Translations under genes and position numbers: made by a program
In this document: positions 17,857 to 26,075 of the stretch, in pieces
Numbering within the stretch: position 1 is the first letter of the stretch
How the letters are laid out: every line of letters starts with the position of its first letter
Notes under the pieces: generated by a model
Database searches by the model: none
Seen by the model: only the letters and a program-made list of their open reading frames with translations
What the model was told of the DNA's origin: nothing
Origin: CAZTDD01 sp964612675
GTDB taxonomy: Bacteria > Hinthialibacterota > Hinthialibacteria > Hinthialibacterales > JAKPRU01
Assembly: GCA_964612675.1 (NCBI GenBank)
Contig: CAZTDD010000016.1
Location: 1-64,000 of the forward strand
Direction of reading: 5' to 3'
Length of the DNA stretch: 64,000 nt

Positions 17857-18114
17857 ATGGCAAGAAACCGCGTCTATCAGCCGGTTTGGGTCCTGGCTCT
17901 GCTCGGGGTTCTCCTACTCGGGCTGTTCACAGGAATTCGGGTTTTCGGTCCCGATTATGTCGCTGTGCCGATCAATCGGGAATCGGAAGACTGGGTGAAT
18001 TTGAAAGAGACGCTTCGCACACGCGGCGTCCCTTTCATCGCGACCGAGAGCGAATTATGGATTCCGCGCGAAGAGTATAAGCGTCTTTGTAAGGATCTAT
18101 CGCTCGCGGTGTAA
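17857..18114 (+). CDS. short membrane protein resembling the first ring-building domain of FliF
   Basis: An 85-residue protein with one membrane helix (about 10-28) and a small domain after it. The domain begins GPDYVAVPINRESEDW and ends WIPREEYKRLCKDLSLA. It follows the same pattern as residues about 46-100 of the neighbouring FliF, which begins RPDYVQLVSTRDEARL and ends IRVPRDVRYSVRLDLA: strand, helix with L(R/D), GI/NI-(P)-(F/Y), strand, VPR/IPR, helix. This is the YscJ/FliF ring-building fold. I infer a stand-alone piece of FliF ancestry. The ATG at 17857 is preferred (GAGAG upstream); a GTG at 17812 would add 15 basic residues. Confidence 0.7.
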   Translation: MARNRVYQPVWVLALLGVLLLGLFTGIRVFGPDYVAVPINRESEDWVNLKETLRTRGVPFIATESELWIPREEYKRLCKDLSLAV

Positions 18115-18295
18115 CTACTTTTCAGGACATCGGCGTTCCGGAGAGATCGGAGTTCTTTTCGGGACGAGGATGTAAATAAAGCGTCATGCTGAGAACAGAA
18201 ACGTCCTGTCACGACCGTTTAGTTGCTCACCGGCATCGGAGTGCGGTGCGGATTCTGTTCGTCCATTCTATTCAGGTTCCCAGGGAGACAAACCA

Positions 18296-19387
18296 ATGGA
18301 GGAAAATCGTACTGAAGCAACGCGAGTAGGTCTCGACTTCGTCCCGCCGAATTTTCGGCTGAACCGCGCAATTCGGCGCATCCGGTTCCCACACAGGTGG
18401 TGGCATCCCCCGGCTGTGGAGCAGCAATCGTCACAGATTCTGTTCCGTGCGTTGCTGCCGCTACTTCTGTTTTATGGTGTCGGTCTGGCATTTCAGCCGG
18501 GCAGCATTTTGGAGCTCTCTTTTCCGGTGGCACCGCATTCCTATCAGCTTGCGGACGGTGTAGCGGATTTCGAGGAGACCACTACATTCCTGGAATCGGA
18601 ATCCTCTGCCACGCAGGCCGTCTTGTGTACCGGCATCCAATTACGGATTCCCGACGAGGATGATTCGCAGGCTGTGCCGGATACGGTCGAATCGGCTCAG
18701 GCGGAGCCCGGTGTCGACACGCGGTATTCCGAAAACAACACAGCCCAAATCGAATCGTCCCCTAAAGTCAAGGATAAAGAAAAACCGGCGGGAACCGGTC
18801 GCGCCCCGCAGGTCCTTCCCGATTTCATCATCAAAACAGCAATTCCCGGCCTCGGACATCACTCCAAACACGCTCCACCGTCGATAAAAGTGGCTCAGGC
18901 TCCCGCTGTAAACTTGCCGGTGGACCATTCCCGGATGGACTGTGACAATGGTTCATCGCTTCAACTGAGGATTCGGAAAACAATCACGGACTACGAACGC
19001 TCCGCGCCGATTCCGCTGGAGTGTCTCGTCAGCGAGAAGACTTACACGGAAACGACTCGGTCGTCGGCTATTGCGGTGGAACCGGGTGTCGGCCAGGCGG
19101 TTCAGTGCACCGGAATTGGCGCGGTGGGCATTGAAGTCCAGGAGACTGTGACGGACTATGCATATCCCCGCAAGGAAACCGGGACGCTTTCGGAGCCTGT
19201 GGTGCCGCCAAAAGATCCATTTGTGTCGGTGATTGTCATTGCCGAGCGACCTCCGTCCGCGGATGAGACTGCTGCGATGAAACGAGATTTGGTTCGAAAT
19301 CTCGGCGGTCTCAAACCGGAACAGATTCAGGTTCTCATACGCCACAGCGATCCTCTCATGGGTGTGGCTGGAAAGGCGGCGTTCTAG
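18296..19387 (+). CDS. membrane protein with duplicated FliF-type beta-collar segments
   Basis: A 363-residue protein with a basic N-terminus, one membrane helix (about 47-66) and an external remainder. Residues about 245-355 align clearly with FliF residues about 289-400. VSEKTYTETT matches MSEKTYSETS, EPGVGQAVQCTGIG matches EPGVGGNVQDTGIG, VQETVTDYAYPRKE matches IEETITNYDYTRKE, and a final helix/strand follows. An earlier partial copy of the same block is at residues about 92-115 (QAVLCTGIQ) and 218-235 (IRKTITDYER). It has no FliG-binding tail and no first ring domains. With the gene at 17857 it looks like a divided, diverged FliF paralogue placed before fliF. GGGAGAC precedes the ATG. A decayed gene cannot be excluded, but the frame is open throughout. 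Confidence 0.8.
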   Translation: MEENRTEATRVGLDFVPPNFRLNRAIRRIRFPHRWWHPPAVEQQSSQILFRALLPLLLFYGVGLAFQPGSILELSFPVAPHSYQLADGVADFEETTTFLESESSATQAVLCTGIQLRIPDEDDSQAVPDTVESAQAEPGVDTRYSENNTAQIESSPKVKDKEKPAGTGRAPQVLPDFIIKTAIPGLGHHSKHAPPSIKVAQAPAVNLPVDHSRMDCDNGSSLQLRIRKTITDYERSAPIPLECLVSEKTYTETTRSSAIAVEPGVGQAVQCTGIGAVGIEVQETVTDYAYPRKETGTLSEPVVPPKDPFVSVIVIAERPPSADETAAMKRDLVRNLGGLKPEQIQVLIRHSDPLMGVAGKAAF

Positions 19388-19418
19388 GACGTCGAACAAC
19401 CCCTGAGAGGAGAGAGTC

Positions 19419-21017
19419 ATGAACGAGTTTTTCGCTCAGCTACAGGAGCAGCTGTCGAGGGTGTGGGGGAATCTGAACACCCAACAGAAGCTTCTCTTTG
19501 TTCTTGCCCCTTCGGTATTGCTGATTGCGCTCGTGATTGCAGTGTATTTCGCGAGCCGCCCGGACTATGTGCAGCTCGTATCCACGCGCGATGAGGCGCG
19601 GCTGCAGGAAATTCGAGCGGCGTTGGACGCTCAGAACATCGACTACCAGTTGGACGCGAATACGATCCGCGTTCCGAGAGACGTCCGCTACAGTGTCCGG
19701 CTCGATTTGGCAGGGCAGGGACTGCTCGGTCCGACGGAGGGGCCCGGTTTTGAATTGTTCGATGTGACCCGGCTGGGGATGACCGAACGAATTTTCGATG
19801 CTCAATACGTACGTGCCCTCCAGAACGAACTGGCAAAGACTATCCGAGTAGGAACCCGTTACGAGGACGTCCAAGTCCATCTTTCCATCCCGGAACCCGA
19901 GCTGTTCAAAGAAGATCAAGACACGCCGAAAGCCTCCGTGAAAATCAACACGACAGGCGCGATTTCCCGGGATCAAGCCGTCGGGATCCAGAACCTTGTA
20001 GCTGGTGCAGTGCCGAAACTCTCGCCGGAGCGAGTCCGCATTCTGGATCGATACAATAAACCGGTCGCCGGGGTTACCGAGGAAGCCGAAACCGGTGCTG
20101 CGCTTGCCAGCAAGCACGATCAAGTTCGCAGACAGAAGGAAGCCGCTCTCTACGGAAAACTCTCGCCTGTCATCGAGAAACTGGTTGGCCCGGACGACTA
20201 TATCCTGACAGTCGAATTGAAAATGGATTGGACGGAGAAGAGCGAAACCGAACGGGCACTCGATCTTGAATCGCAGGCTCCGATGAGTGAAAAGACTTAC
20301 TCGGAGACCTCGCAGTCGCTCGAGATCGCGGGCGAGCCCGGTGTAGGGGGGAACGTTCAAGACACGGGGATCGGGGAAGCCGGCGGTGGAACTATCGGGA
20401 CGGAAATCGAAGAGACGATTACCAATTACGATTACACCCGAAAAGAAATCACAACGGATTACGCACCCGGCGTAGTCAACTCCCATCATATCTCAGTGGC
20501 TCTCAACTACCGGGAAAACCAAGAGACCGGAGAAATGGAGCCGTACGATCAGGCTCTACAGGACGAGTTGCGAGACCACATCATCGCGGCGGCAGGAATC
20601 ACCACGGAAGAGATCGAAGGTCCGGATACGCTGTCGATCAAGTCGTTTCCTTTCGACCGACGAGAGATCGCGGAGAAACGAAGAGAATACTGGTTGGAGC
20701 AGGCACAGCGCCTGATTCGCTCGGTGCTGCCGGTGATCGCCTTGGCGGTGATCGCTGTACTCGCCTGGCTGTTCTTCCAGAAGGCGTTCCAGCCGAAGCC
20801 CGTGGAAGAGGAAGAGGTCGAAGAGGTTCCGATCGAGCCTGTTACCGAGACACGCGAACTGACCCTGGCTCAGTTGGGACTTGCGCAATTCGGCGATATT
20901 GCGAGTTTGCCGGCTGAGGAACAGCGCCGGCTGAAGATGCAGGAACACGTAATCTCGTACGCACAGGAGAAACCTGAGGAAGTGGCTGCGATTATCAAAG
21001 CGTGGCTGAGCGGTTGA
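19419..21017 (+). CDS. fliF: flagellar MS-ring protein FliF
   Basis: Builds the membrane ring and export-gate housing. The 532-residue protein has two membrane helices (about 27-47 and 430-452). Between them are ring-building domains (PDYVQLVSTRD... and the GPGFELFDVTRLGMTE segment) and the beta-collar region (289-370). A C-terminal cytoplasmic tail ends in a FliG-binding helix (MQEHVISYAQEKPEEVAAIIKAWL). All regions are present, so it should work without the two FliF-like genes upstream. GAGAGGAGAG precedes the ATG. The gene lies 31 bases after the FliF-like gene. Confidence 0.97.
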   Translation: MNEFFAQLQEQLSRVWGNLNTQQKLLFVLAPSVLLIALVIAVYFASRPDYVQLVSTRDEARLQEIRAALDAQNIDYQLDANTIRVPRDVRYSVRLDLAGQGLLGPTEGPGFELFDVTRLGMTERIFDAQYVRALQNELAKTIRVGTRYEDVQVHLSIPEPELFKEDQDTPKASVKINTTGAISRDQAVGIQNLVAGAVPKLSPERVRILDRYNKPVAGVTEEAETGAALASKHDQVRRQKEAALYGKLSPVIEKLVGPDDYILTVELKMDWTEKSETERALDLESQAPMSEKTYSETSQSLEIAGEPGVGGNVQDTGIGEAGGGTIGTEIEETITNYDYTRKEITTDYAPGVVNSHHISVALNYRENQETGEMEPYDQALQDELRDHIIAAAGITTEEIEGPDTLSIKSFPFDRREIAEKRREYWLEQAQRLIRSVLPVIALAVIAVLAWLFFQKAFQPKPVEEEEVEEVPIEPVTETRELTLAQLGLAQFGDIASLPAEEQRRLKMQEHVISYAQEKPEEVAAIIKAWLSG

Positions 21018-21043
21018 TGAGTGAGAGAAATGCAAGGAGAGTA

Positions 21044-21243
21044 TCAACCCCCTCCTAACCTCCCCCGATCTTCGGGGGAGGAAAAGGAAACGAGCGTGTC
21101 TGCAACGTATTCTCCCCCGAACTTGGGGGAGAAGGACAACCTGTTCCTCCCCCGAAGATCGGGGGAGGTTAGGAGGGGGTTGAAATTCGTATTCCAGACT
21201 TTTTGCGATTGCATCAAGTTTGGGGGAGATACAGAGGGGGTTG
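21044..21243. repeat. composite hairpin repeat with head-to-head copies
   Basis: A forward copy (21044-21083) of the TCAACCCC...CCTCCCCCGA hairpin unit faces an inverted copy (21144-21182). A tail from GACTTTTTGCGATTGC to GATACAGAGGGGGTTG (21197-21243) matches 15819-15859. It fills most of the fliF-fliG spacer, so operon transcription must read through several strong hairpins. Confidence 0.8.
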
Positions 21244-21352
21244 ATTTACACGATTTGCGAGCCGAACGGACTGTAGGCGAAGCGGAGAAGGCTTACGGCA
21301 GCGTGCGATTGTTGCAGCAGGTTTCGGCGGAAATGAGGAAGAGGAGACTGTT

Positions 21353-22375
21353 ATGGTCCGCAGTTCACAGGAGAAATCAAGACTGACCGGCCGTAAGAAA
21401 GCCGCGATACTGATGGTTTCTCTCGGGCCGGAGGTTGCGGCGGACGTGTATCGGAACCTGGCCGATGAGGATATCGAGCAGATCACACTCGAGGTCGCCA
21501 ACCTCGGTACGGTGCCGTCCGAATTGACCGCACAGGTGATTGAAGAGTTTTACCACACGGCCATGGCGAAGCAGTATATCGGACACGGCGGTGTGGCGAC
21601 TGCGCGGGAGATTCTGGAAAAAGCGCTTGGCCCCGGGAAATCCATCGAGATCATCGAACGACTCCAGGGGATGCTACAGGGCTCTCCGTTCGACTTCCTG
21701 AAGAAGGTCGATCCCTCGCATCTGCTCAGTTTTATTCAAAACGAACATCCGCAAACTGTGGCACTCATTCTGGCGTATTTGGATTACGATCAGTCCGCGA
21801 AGATCATGTCTTCCTTGTCACCGGAGATGCAGTCCGAGGTGGCTCACCGAATCGCGGTGATGGATCAGACGGCACCCGAGGTCATTTCCGAGATTGAACG
21901 GGTTCTCGAACGAAAGATCTCGACGGTGCTTTCGCAGGAATTCACGGTCGCAGGCGGCATCGAGTCGTTGGCGGAGCTGCTTAACCGGGTGGACCGCACG
22001 ACGGAAAAGACGATTCTTGAGACTTTGGAAGATGAAAACCAGGAACTCGCGGTCGAGATCAAGAAACTGATGTTCACCTTCGACGATGTGACGATACTTG
22101 ACGATCGGGCAATACAACAGGTGCTGAAAGAAATCGACATGAAAGAACTGGCGGTCGCTCTTAAAGGTGCGAACGAAGAAGTCAAGAACAAGATCTTCGA
22201 GAACATCTCTTCAAGGGCGGCGGACAACATTCGTGAAGATATGGAATTCATGGGTCCGGTCCGGGTGAAACAAGTTGAAGAGTCCCAGCAGAAGATTGTT
22301 TCCGTTATCCGGCGGCTCGAGGAGTCGGGTGAGATTCAAGTCGCACGAGGCGGCGAGGAAGATATGATGATTTAA
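21353..22375 (+). CDS. fliG: flagellar motor switch protein FliG
   Basis: Rotor torque and switch protein of 340 residues, the usual length. The N-terminal domain (GRKKAAILMVSLGPEVAADVYRNL) binds FliF. The middle domain has EHPQTVALIL, the family's EHPQ motif. The C-terminal domain holds the charged torque helix (DDRAIQQVLKEIDMKELAVALK). GAAGAGGAGA precedes the ATG. It is separated from fliF by a repeat of 200 bases and followed by the deoxyribosyltransferase-like gene after 13 bases. Confidence 0.97.
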   Translation: MVRSSQEKSRLTGRKKAAILMVSLGPEVAADVYRNLADEDIEQITLEVANLGTVPSELTAQVIEEFYHTAMAKQYIGHGGVATAREILEKALGPGKSIEIIERLQGMLQGSPFDFLKKVDPSHLLSFIQNEHPQTVALILAYLDYDQSAKIMSSLSPEMQSEVAHRIAVMDQTAPEVISEIERVLERKISTVLSQEFTVAGGIESLAELLNRVDRTTEKTILETLEDENQELAVEIKKLMFTFDDVTILDDRAIQQVLKEIDMKELAVALKGANEEVKNKIFENISSRAADNIREDMEFMGPVRVKQVEESQQKIVSVIRRLEESGEIQVARGGEEDMMI

Positions 22376-22388
22376 GAGGAAGAAAGCC

Positions 22389-22892
22389 GTGAAGATCTTT
22401 GTCGCGTCGCCGTTGGGATTTGCCGAGAGTACGAAGTCGTTCATTGGGCGCATCGTTGAGGTTCTCGAAGAACTGGGGCATACCGTTCTCGATCCGTGGA
22501 GCCTGGCGGAACCGTTGGCTGTGGAACTCGAAAAAGCGGAAAAGATCGAGGATTCCGCTTTGCGCCGTAAGCAGCTGCATAGTCTCAGCATGCAGATCGC
22601 TCGGCAGAATCACGAGAATCTGATCAAGGCCGATGGCGTGTTGGCGGTTCTGGACGGATCCGACGTGGATTCCGGCACCGCGAGTGAGATCGGCTGCGCC
22701 TTTGCCCTGGGCGGCAAAGTGATTCACGGATACCGTGGAGATTTCCGTCGTACCGGAGAAAATGAAGCCTGTATAGTGAATCTACAGGTACAATATTGGA
22801 TTGAAGCCTCGGGAGGATCGATCTGTACGAATCTCGAAACCTTGAGAGAATGCAAGTGGGATGGGAGCGGTTCGCCCATGTCGATGAGTTAG
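22389..22892 (+). CDS. nucleoside 2-deoxyribosyltransferase-like protein inside the flagellar operon
   Basis: A 167-residue protein of the nucleoside 2-deoxyribosyltransferase fold (PF05014-like). The start IFVASPLGFAES, the segment VLAVLDGSDVDSGTASEIGCA with the catalytic-type Glu, and GKVIHGYRGDFR are the family's sites for nucleoside and base binding. Family members swap bases on deoxynucleosides, and relatives hydrolyse nucleotides. It starts with GTG, preceded by AAGAGGAAG, 13 bases after fliG. There is no obvious reason for it to lie between fliG and fliH; it may be a passenger or a nucleotide-linked regulator. The assignment rests on motifs only. Confidence 0.8.
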   Translation: MKIFVASPLGFAESTKSFIGRIVEVLEELGHTVLDPWSLAEPLAVELEKAEKIEDSALRRKQLHSLSMQIARQNHENLIKADGVLAVLDGSDVDSGTASEIGCAFALGGKVIHGYRGDFRRTGENEACIVNLQVQYWIEASGGSICTNLETLRECKWDGSGSPMSMS

Positions 22893-22909
22893 GGCGAGGC
22901 TCCTGAGGG

Positions 22910-23055
22910 TGTCTCAAAACAGACAAAGTGCACGAAAGAGCCCTTCGCCCCCAAGATTGGGGTAGATACAGAGGGGGTTGGAAACACTCAACGTATCAAC
23001 CCCACCCGAACCCTCCCCAGTCATGGGGAGGGAAAGAAGAAGGAGTTTTGAGACA
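22910..23055. mobile_element. MITE-like element with perfect terminal inverted repeats
   Basis: TGTCTCAAAAC at 22910-22920 is the exact inverse of GTTTTGAGACA at 23045-23055, enclosing 124 bases without a gene. Inside are a GATACAGAGGGGGTTG block (as at 15859 and 21243) and, at 22996-23036, a TCAACCCCACCCGAACCC unit with a CTCCCC...GGGGAG hairpin. The inverse of that unit recurs at 61556-61595. A non-autonomous mobile element is inferred; no target duplication was identified. Confidence 0.5.
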
Positions 23056-23122
23056 GCATTTCCTGCTGGGCCGTTTTTCATAAACAAGACGCAGAATTAG
23101 CAGGGAGGATGAACCGAGACCG

Positions 23123-24604
23123 ATGTCGAGAGTGATCAAAGCGCCCCGAGTGAAGATGGAACGCCCCATGGCGATCATGGATCGCGAGAAAGCCCTCTAT
23201 TATCTGGAGGATGAAATCGCGGCCATCCGCTCCCAAGCACAGACGGAAGCGGAAGAACTTTTGCAGCGGGCACAGGCGGACGCGGAACAGATTCTGTCCC
23301 AAGCGGAGGCCGAAAAGCAAGAGATTCTGAACCAGGCGAATGCCGAAGTGGAAGGTATTCGTCAGGAAGCCGCCCAGCAGGGGCAAGCACAAGGAAATTC
23401 GGCGGGCCGCCAGGAGGTCCGTAAAGAGGTCGCCGGCATGATGGGGCAGCTGGCCCAGATGAGCGCTGAAGCCAGAAGCGTCCTGGAAGACATGATTCTG
23501 TCCCAGGAACTTGAAATCCGTCGTCTTGTCGCACAAATCGCAACGAAAGTCGTTCAGAGGATTGTCCATGAGGATGAGGAGACTGTTGCTCGTGTCGCAC
23601 GAGAATGTATACGCCGGGCGACCGACCGCCAATCGTTGACTCTGCTGATTCACCCGGATGACCGTGAAATCATAGAAGGCCATTGTGAAGAATATCGGGT
23701 AGCGTTCGACGATCTCGACCGGATCGAGTTGCGAGAAGACGCCCGGGTTCCGCGAGGCGGAGTGATTGTCGAGACCGGGAGCGGCGGTGTTGACGGGAGG
23801 ATCGAACGGCAACTCTCGATTATCGGCGAAACCCTCGTACCCGAAGATAAGGGCGTATCGGACGAAACTGCCAGCGAAGACATGATGAGTGTTCAGGACC
23901 CACCTGCGACCGAGGACACTCCTGCAGCGACGGAACAAGAACCCGGCCCGTCGCCACAGCAGGCGATACCCGAAGAATCCCAGATCCAGGAGGAACCTGT
24001 ACAAGACCAGGAGCTACAAGACCAGGAGCTACAAGACCAGGAGCGGCCGGACGCCGAATTCGCGAGTCCGCCACCGGAGCCTCTCCGACCCGCTGAGGAC
24101 CCCCTACAGTCGTCTGACCAAGAGACCCCGGTTCAGCAGGAAGAACCCGCGATGGATGATGAGCCGGTTTCCGAAGATTTCGAGCAGCCACCTTCGGCCG
24201 ACGAACAGTTTGCTCCTGACTCGGAAGAACCCTCAGCGGAATATGAGCAGATGATGCAGTCTCTCGAACAGCCTGAGGAGGATTACCCTCCTGCATCCGA
24301 GGAAGAGGCCGTTGGGGAGGAAGAATCGATCTCGTCTGAAGGCGAGATACCGCAACAACAGGACGAATATCCGGAGATGGAACCGACGGAACCGCCTTCC
24401 GAAGACGAGCAATACGAGGAAGAACAGTGGGAGGAGCCGGAAGGTGGAATGGACCTTCCGTTGGGATTCGACGAGATGAGCGACGAAGAGAAAGAGATGT
24501 ACCTAGCCATTCAACGAATGACCGCAAACTCTTCGTCTGACGAGTCGGGGGAAGCCGACGCGGCTACCGAGGAATCGAGCGAGGAACCGAGAGAGTCTTC
24601 ATGA
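23123..24604 (+). CDS. fliH: flagellar assembly protein FliH with long acidic C-terminal tail
   Basis: Negative regulator and docking partner of the ATPase FliI. Residues 1-240 are a normal FliH: an Ala/Gln/Glu coiled coil (EAEELLQRAQADAEQILSQA), then the V/F1-stator-like domain (LTLLIHPDD, VPRGGVIVETGSGGVDGRIE). Residues about 245-493 are an added low-complexity tail rich in Glu, Gln, Pro and Ser. The tail doubles the usual length and ends in a small helical patch (FDEMSDEEKEMYLAIQRM). It contains a 15-base tandem repeat at 24001-24045. The ATG of fliI overlaps the stop, indicating translational coupling. Confidence 0.9.
   Translation: MSRVIKAPRVKMERPMAIMDREKALYYLEDEIAAIRSQAQTEAEELLQRAQADAEQILSQAEAEKQEILNQANAEVEGIRQEAAQQGQAQGNSAGRQEVRKEVAGMMGQLAQMSAEARSVLEDMILSQELEIRRLVAQIATKVVQRIVHEDEETVARVARECIRRATDRQSLTLLIHPDDREIIEGHCEEYRVAFDDLDRIELREDARVPRGGVIVETGSGGVDGRIERQLSIIGETLVPEDKGVSDETASEDMMSVQDPPATEDTPAATEQEPGPSPQQAIPEESQIQEEPVQDQELQDQELQDQERPDAEFASPPPEPLRPAEDPLQSSDQETPVQQEEPAMDDEPVSEDFEQPPSADEQFAPDSEEPSAEYEQMMQSLEQPEEDYPPASEEEAVGEEESISSEGEIPQQQDEYPEMEPTEPPSEDEQYEEEQWEEPEGGMDLPLGFDEMSDEEKEMYLAIQRMTANSSSDESGEADAATEESSEEPRESS
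24001..24045 (+). repeat. three tandem 15-bp repeats inside fliH
   Basis: ACAAGACCAGGAGCT repeats at 24001, 24016 and 24031 (last copy with one change at its end), encoding QDQEL-type units in the acidic tail. Copies this close in sequence point to recent slippage expansion. Confidence 0.85.
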
Positions 24605-25941
24605 GTATGTTCCAGCCGGCGCCGGTTGCGTGGCAGAGTTTTGAACGAAGCGTGGAGCAAGTCCACACGGTTCGTCATCGCGGACGTATTGAAGAAGTTG
24701 TGGGGCTCCTTACATTGTCCCGCGGGCCGGGCGGGTCCATCGGCGATCTCGTTTACATCTATCCGAATGCGCAGAGCGATCCGATCCCCGCTGAGATTGT
24801 CGGATTTCGTTCGGGTCGAGTAATTCTGATGCCGTTACGGCCGGCGTTCGGGGTTTATCCCGGGGCGGAAGTCGTGTCGACGGGCGGGCCGATGCATGTA
24901 CGGTGCGGTGCCCGTCTTTTGGGGAGAATTATCGACGGTTTGGGCAATCCAGTTGACGGACATGGCCCGCTGACGACGGACGAATGGCGTCCTATTGTGG
25001 CTGAACCCCCCAGCGCGATTACCCGGCAGCGGATTGCCAACCCGCTTGCAACAGGTATCAAAGCCATCGATGGGTGCATTACCTGGGGTAGGGGACAGCG
25101 GATTGGTGTGTTCTCGGGCAGCGGTGTCGGAAAAAGTACGTTGATGGGGATGATCGCGCGGAACACGGATGCGGAAGTGAATGTTATTGCGTTGATCGGA
25201 GAACGAGGTCGCGAGGTGCGGGAGTTTATCGAGAAGGATTTGGGAGAAGACGGCCTGGCGCGCAGCGTCCTGGTTGTGGTTACCTCGGACAACCCCGCAT
25301 TGCTTCGGGTGAAAGGTGCGCTGGCTGCCATGTCGATTGCGGAGTATTTCCGCGATCAGGGCAAGGACGTGATGTTCATGATGGACTCGGTGACTCGAAT
25401 GGCGATGGCTCAGCGCGAAGTGGGGCTTGCCGCAGGCGAGCCGCCAACGACGAGAGGATACACGCCGTCCGTTTTTGCCATGCTTCCAGGATTTTTGGAA
25501 CGGGCGGGTACCTCGCACGGCGACGGTTCGATCACGGGGCTATTCACGGTATTGGTAGAAGGTGACGATATGAACGAGCCGGTGGCCGATGCTGTTCGAG
25601 GTATTTTGGACGGCCATGTGGTTCTCACGAGGCAGTTGGCGATGCGAAACCACTATCCGGCGATCGATGTTCAACAGAGTATCAGCAGGCTGATGATCGA
25701 CATTGTGTCGGAAGGTCACCACCGCTCGGCACGGCGCTTAGTCGAGATTTTGTCGGTGTACCGTGAAGCGGAGGATCTCATTAACATCGGTGCGTATCAA
25801 AAAGGATCGAATCCGCGGATCGATCTTTCGATAGACATGATTGGACCGATAGAACAGTTTTTGAAACAGGGAATCCGCGAGTCGTCGACGTTGAGTCAGA
25901 CAATCGCCCAGCTTCAGGCGCTGGCCAAGTCAGCTTCGTGA
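24601..25941 (+). CDS. fliI: flagellum-specific ATPase FliI
   Basis: ATPase of the flagellar type III export apparatus, 446 residues. Walker A GSGVGKST lies at 173-180, Walker B near VMFMMDSVTRMA, and the family signature PSVFAMLPGFLERAG near residue 288. The C-terminal domain is complete. It starts with an ATGA overlap on fliH, so the two are co-translated. FliJ follows after 134 bases. Confidence 0.96.
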   Translation: MSMFQPAPVAWQSFERSVEQVHTVRHRGRIEEVVGLLTLSRGPGGSIGDLVYIYPNAQSDPIPAEIVGFRSGRVILMPLRPAFGVYPGAEVVSTGGPMHVRCGARLLGRIIDGLGNPVDGHGPLTTDEWRPIVAEPPSAITRQRIANPLATGIKAIDGCITWGRGQRIGVFSGSGVGKSTLMGMIARNTDAEVNVIALIGERGREVREFIEKDLGEDGLARSVLVVVTSDNPALLRVKGALAAMSIAEYFRDQGKDVMFMMDSVTRMAMAQREVGLAAGEPPTTRGYTPSVFAMLPGFLERAGTSHGDGSITGLFTVLVEGDDMNEPVADAVRGILDGHVVLTRQLAMRNHYPAIDVQQSISRLMIDIVSEGHHRSARRLVEILSVYREAEDLINIGAYQKGSNPRIDLSIDMIGPIEQFLKQGIRESSTLSQTIAQLQALAKSAS

Positions 25942-26075
25942 GGTTGCTGGGCGGTTTTGGTGGGTTACGCTTCTCTGAGGTGCGCACATAAAGTATCTGC
26001 GAGGCAGGTCATCGCTAACCCACACTCTTCGTGAGAAAGGTTCTCAGCCCGATAGTACAGAGCACCAGGTGAACT

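Noticed and set aside
19440..20489. 349-codon frame on the minus strand
   Set aside because: Antisense to fliF; no ribosome site or domain.
21021..21386. Open frame of 121 codons between fliF and fliG
   Set aside because: Nearly all of it is the composite repeat, and it overlaps fliG.
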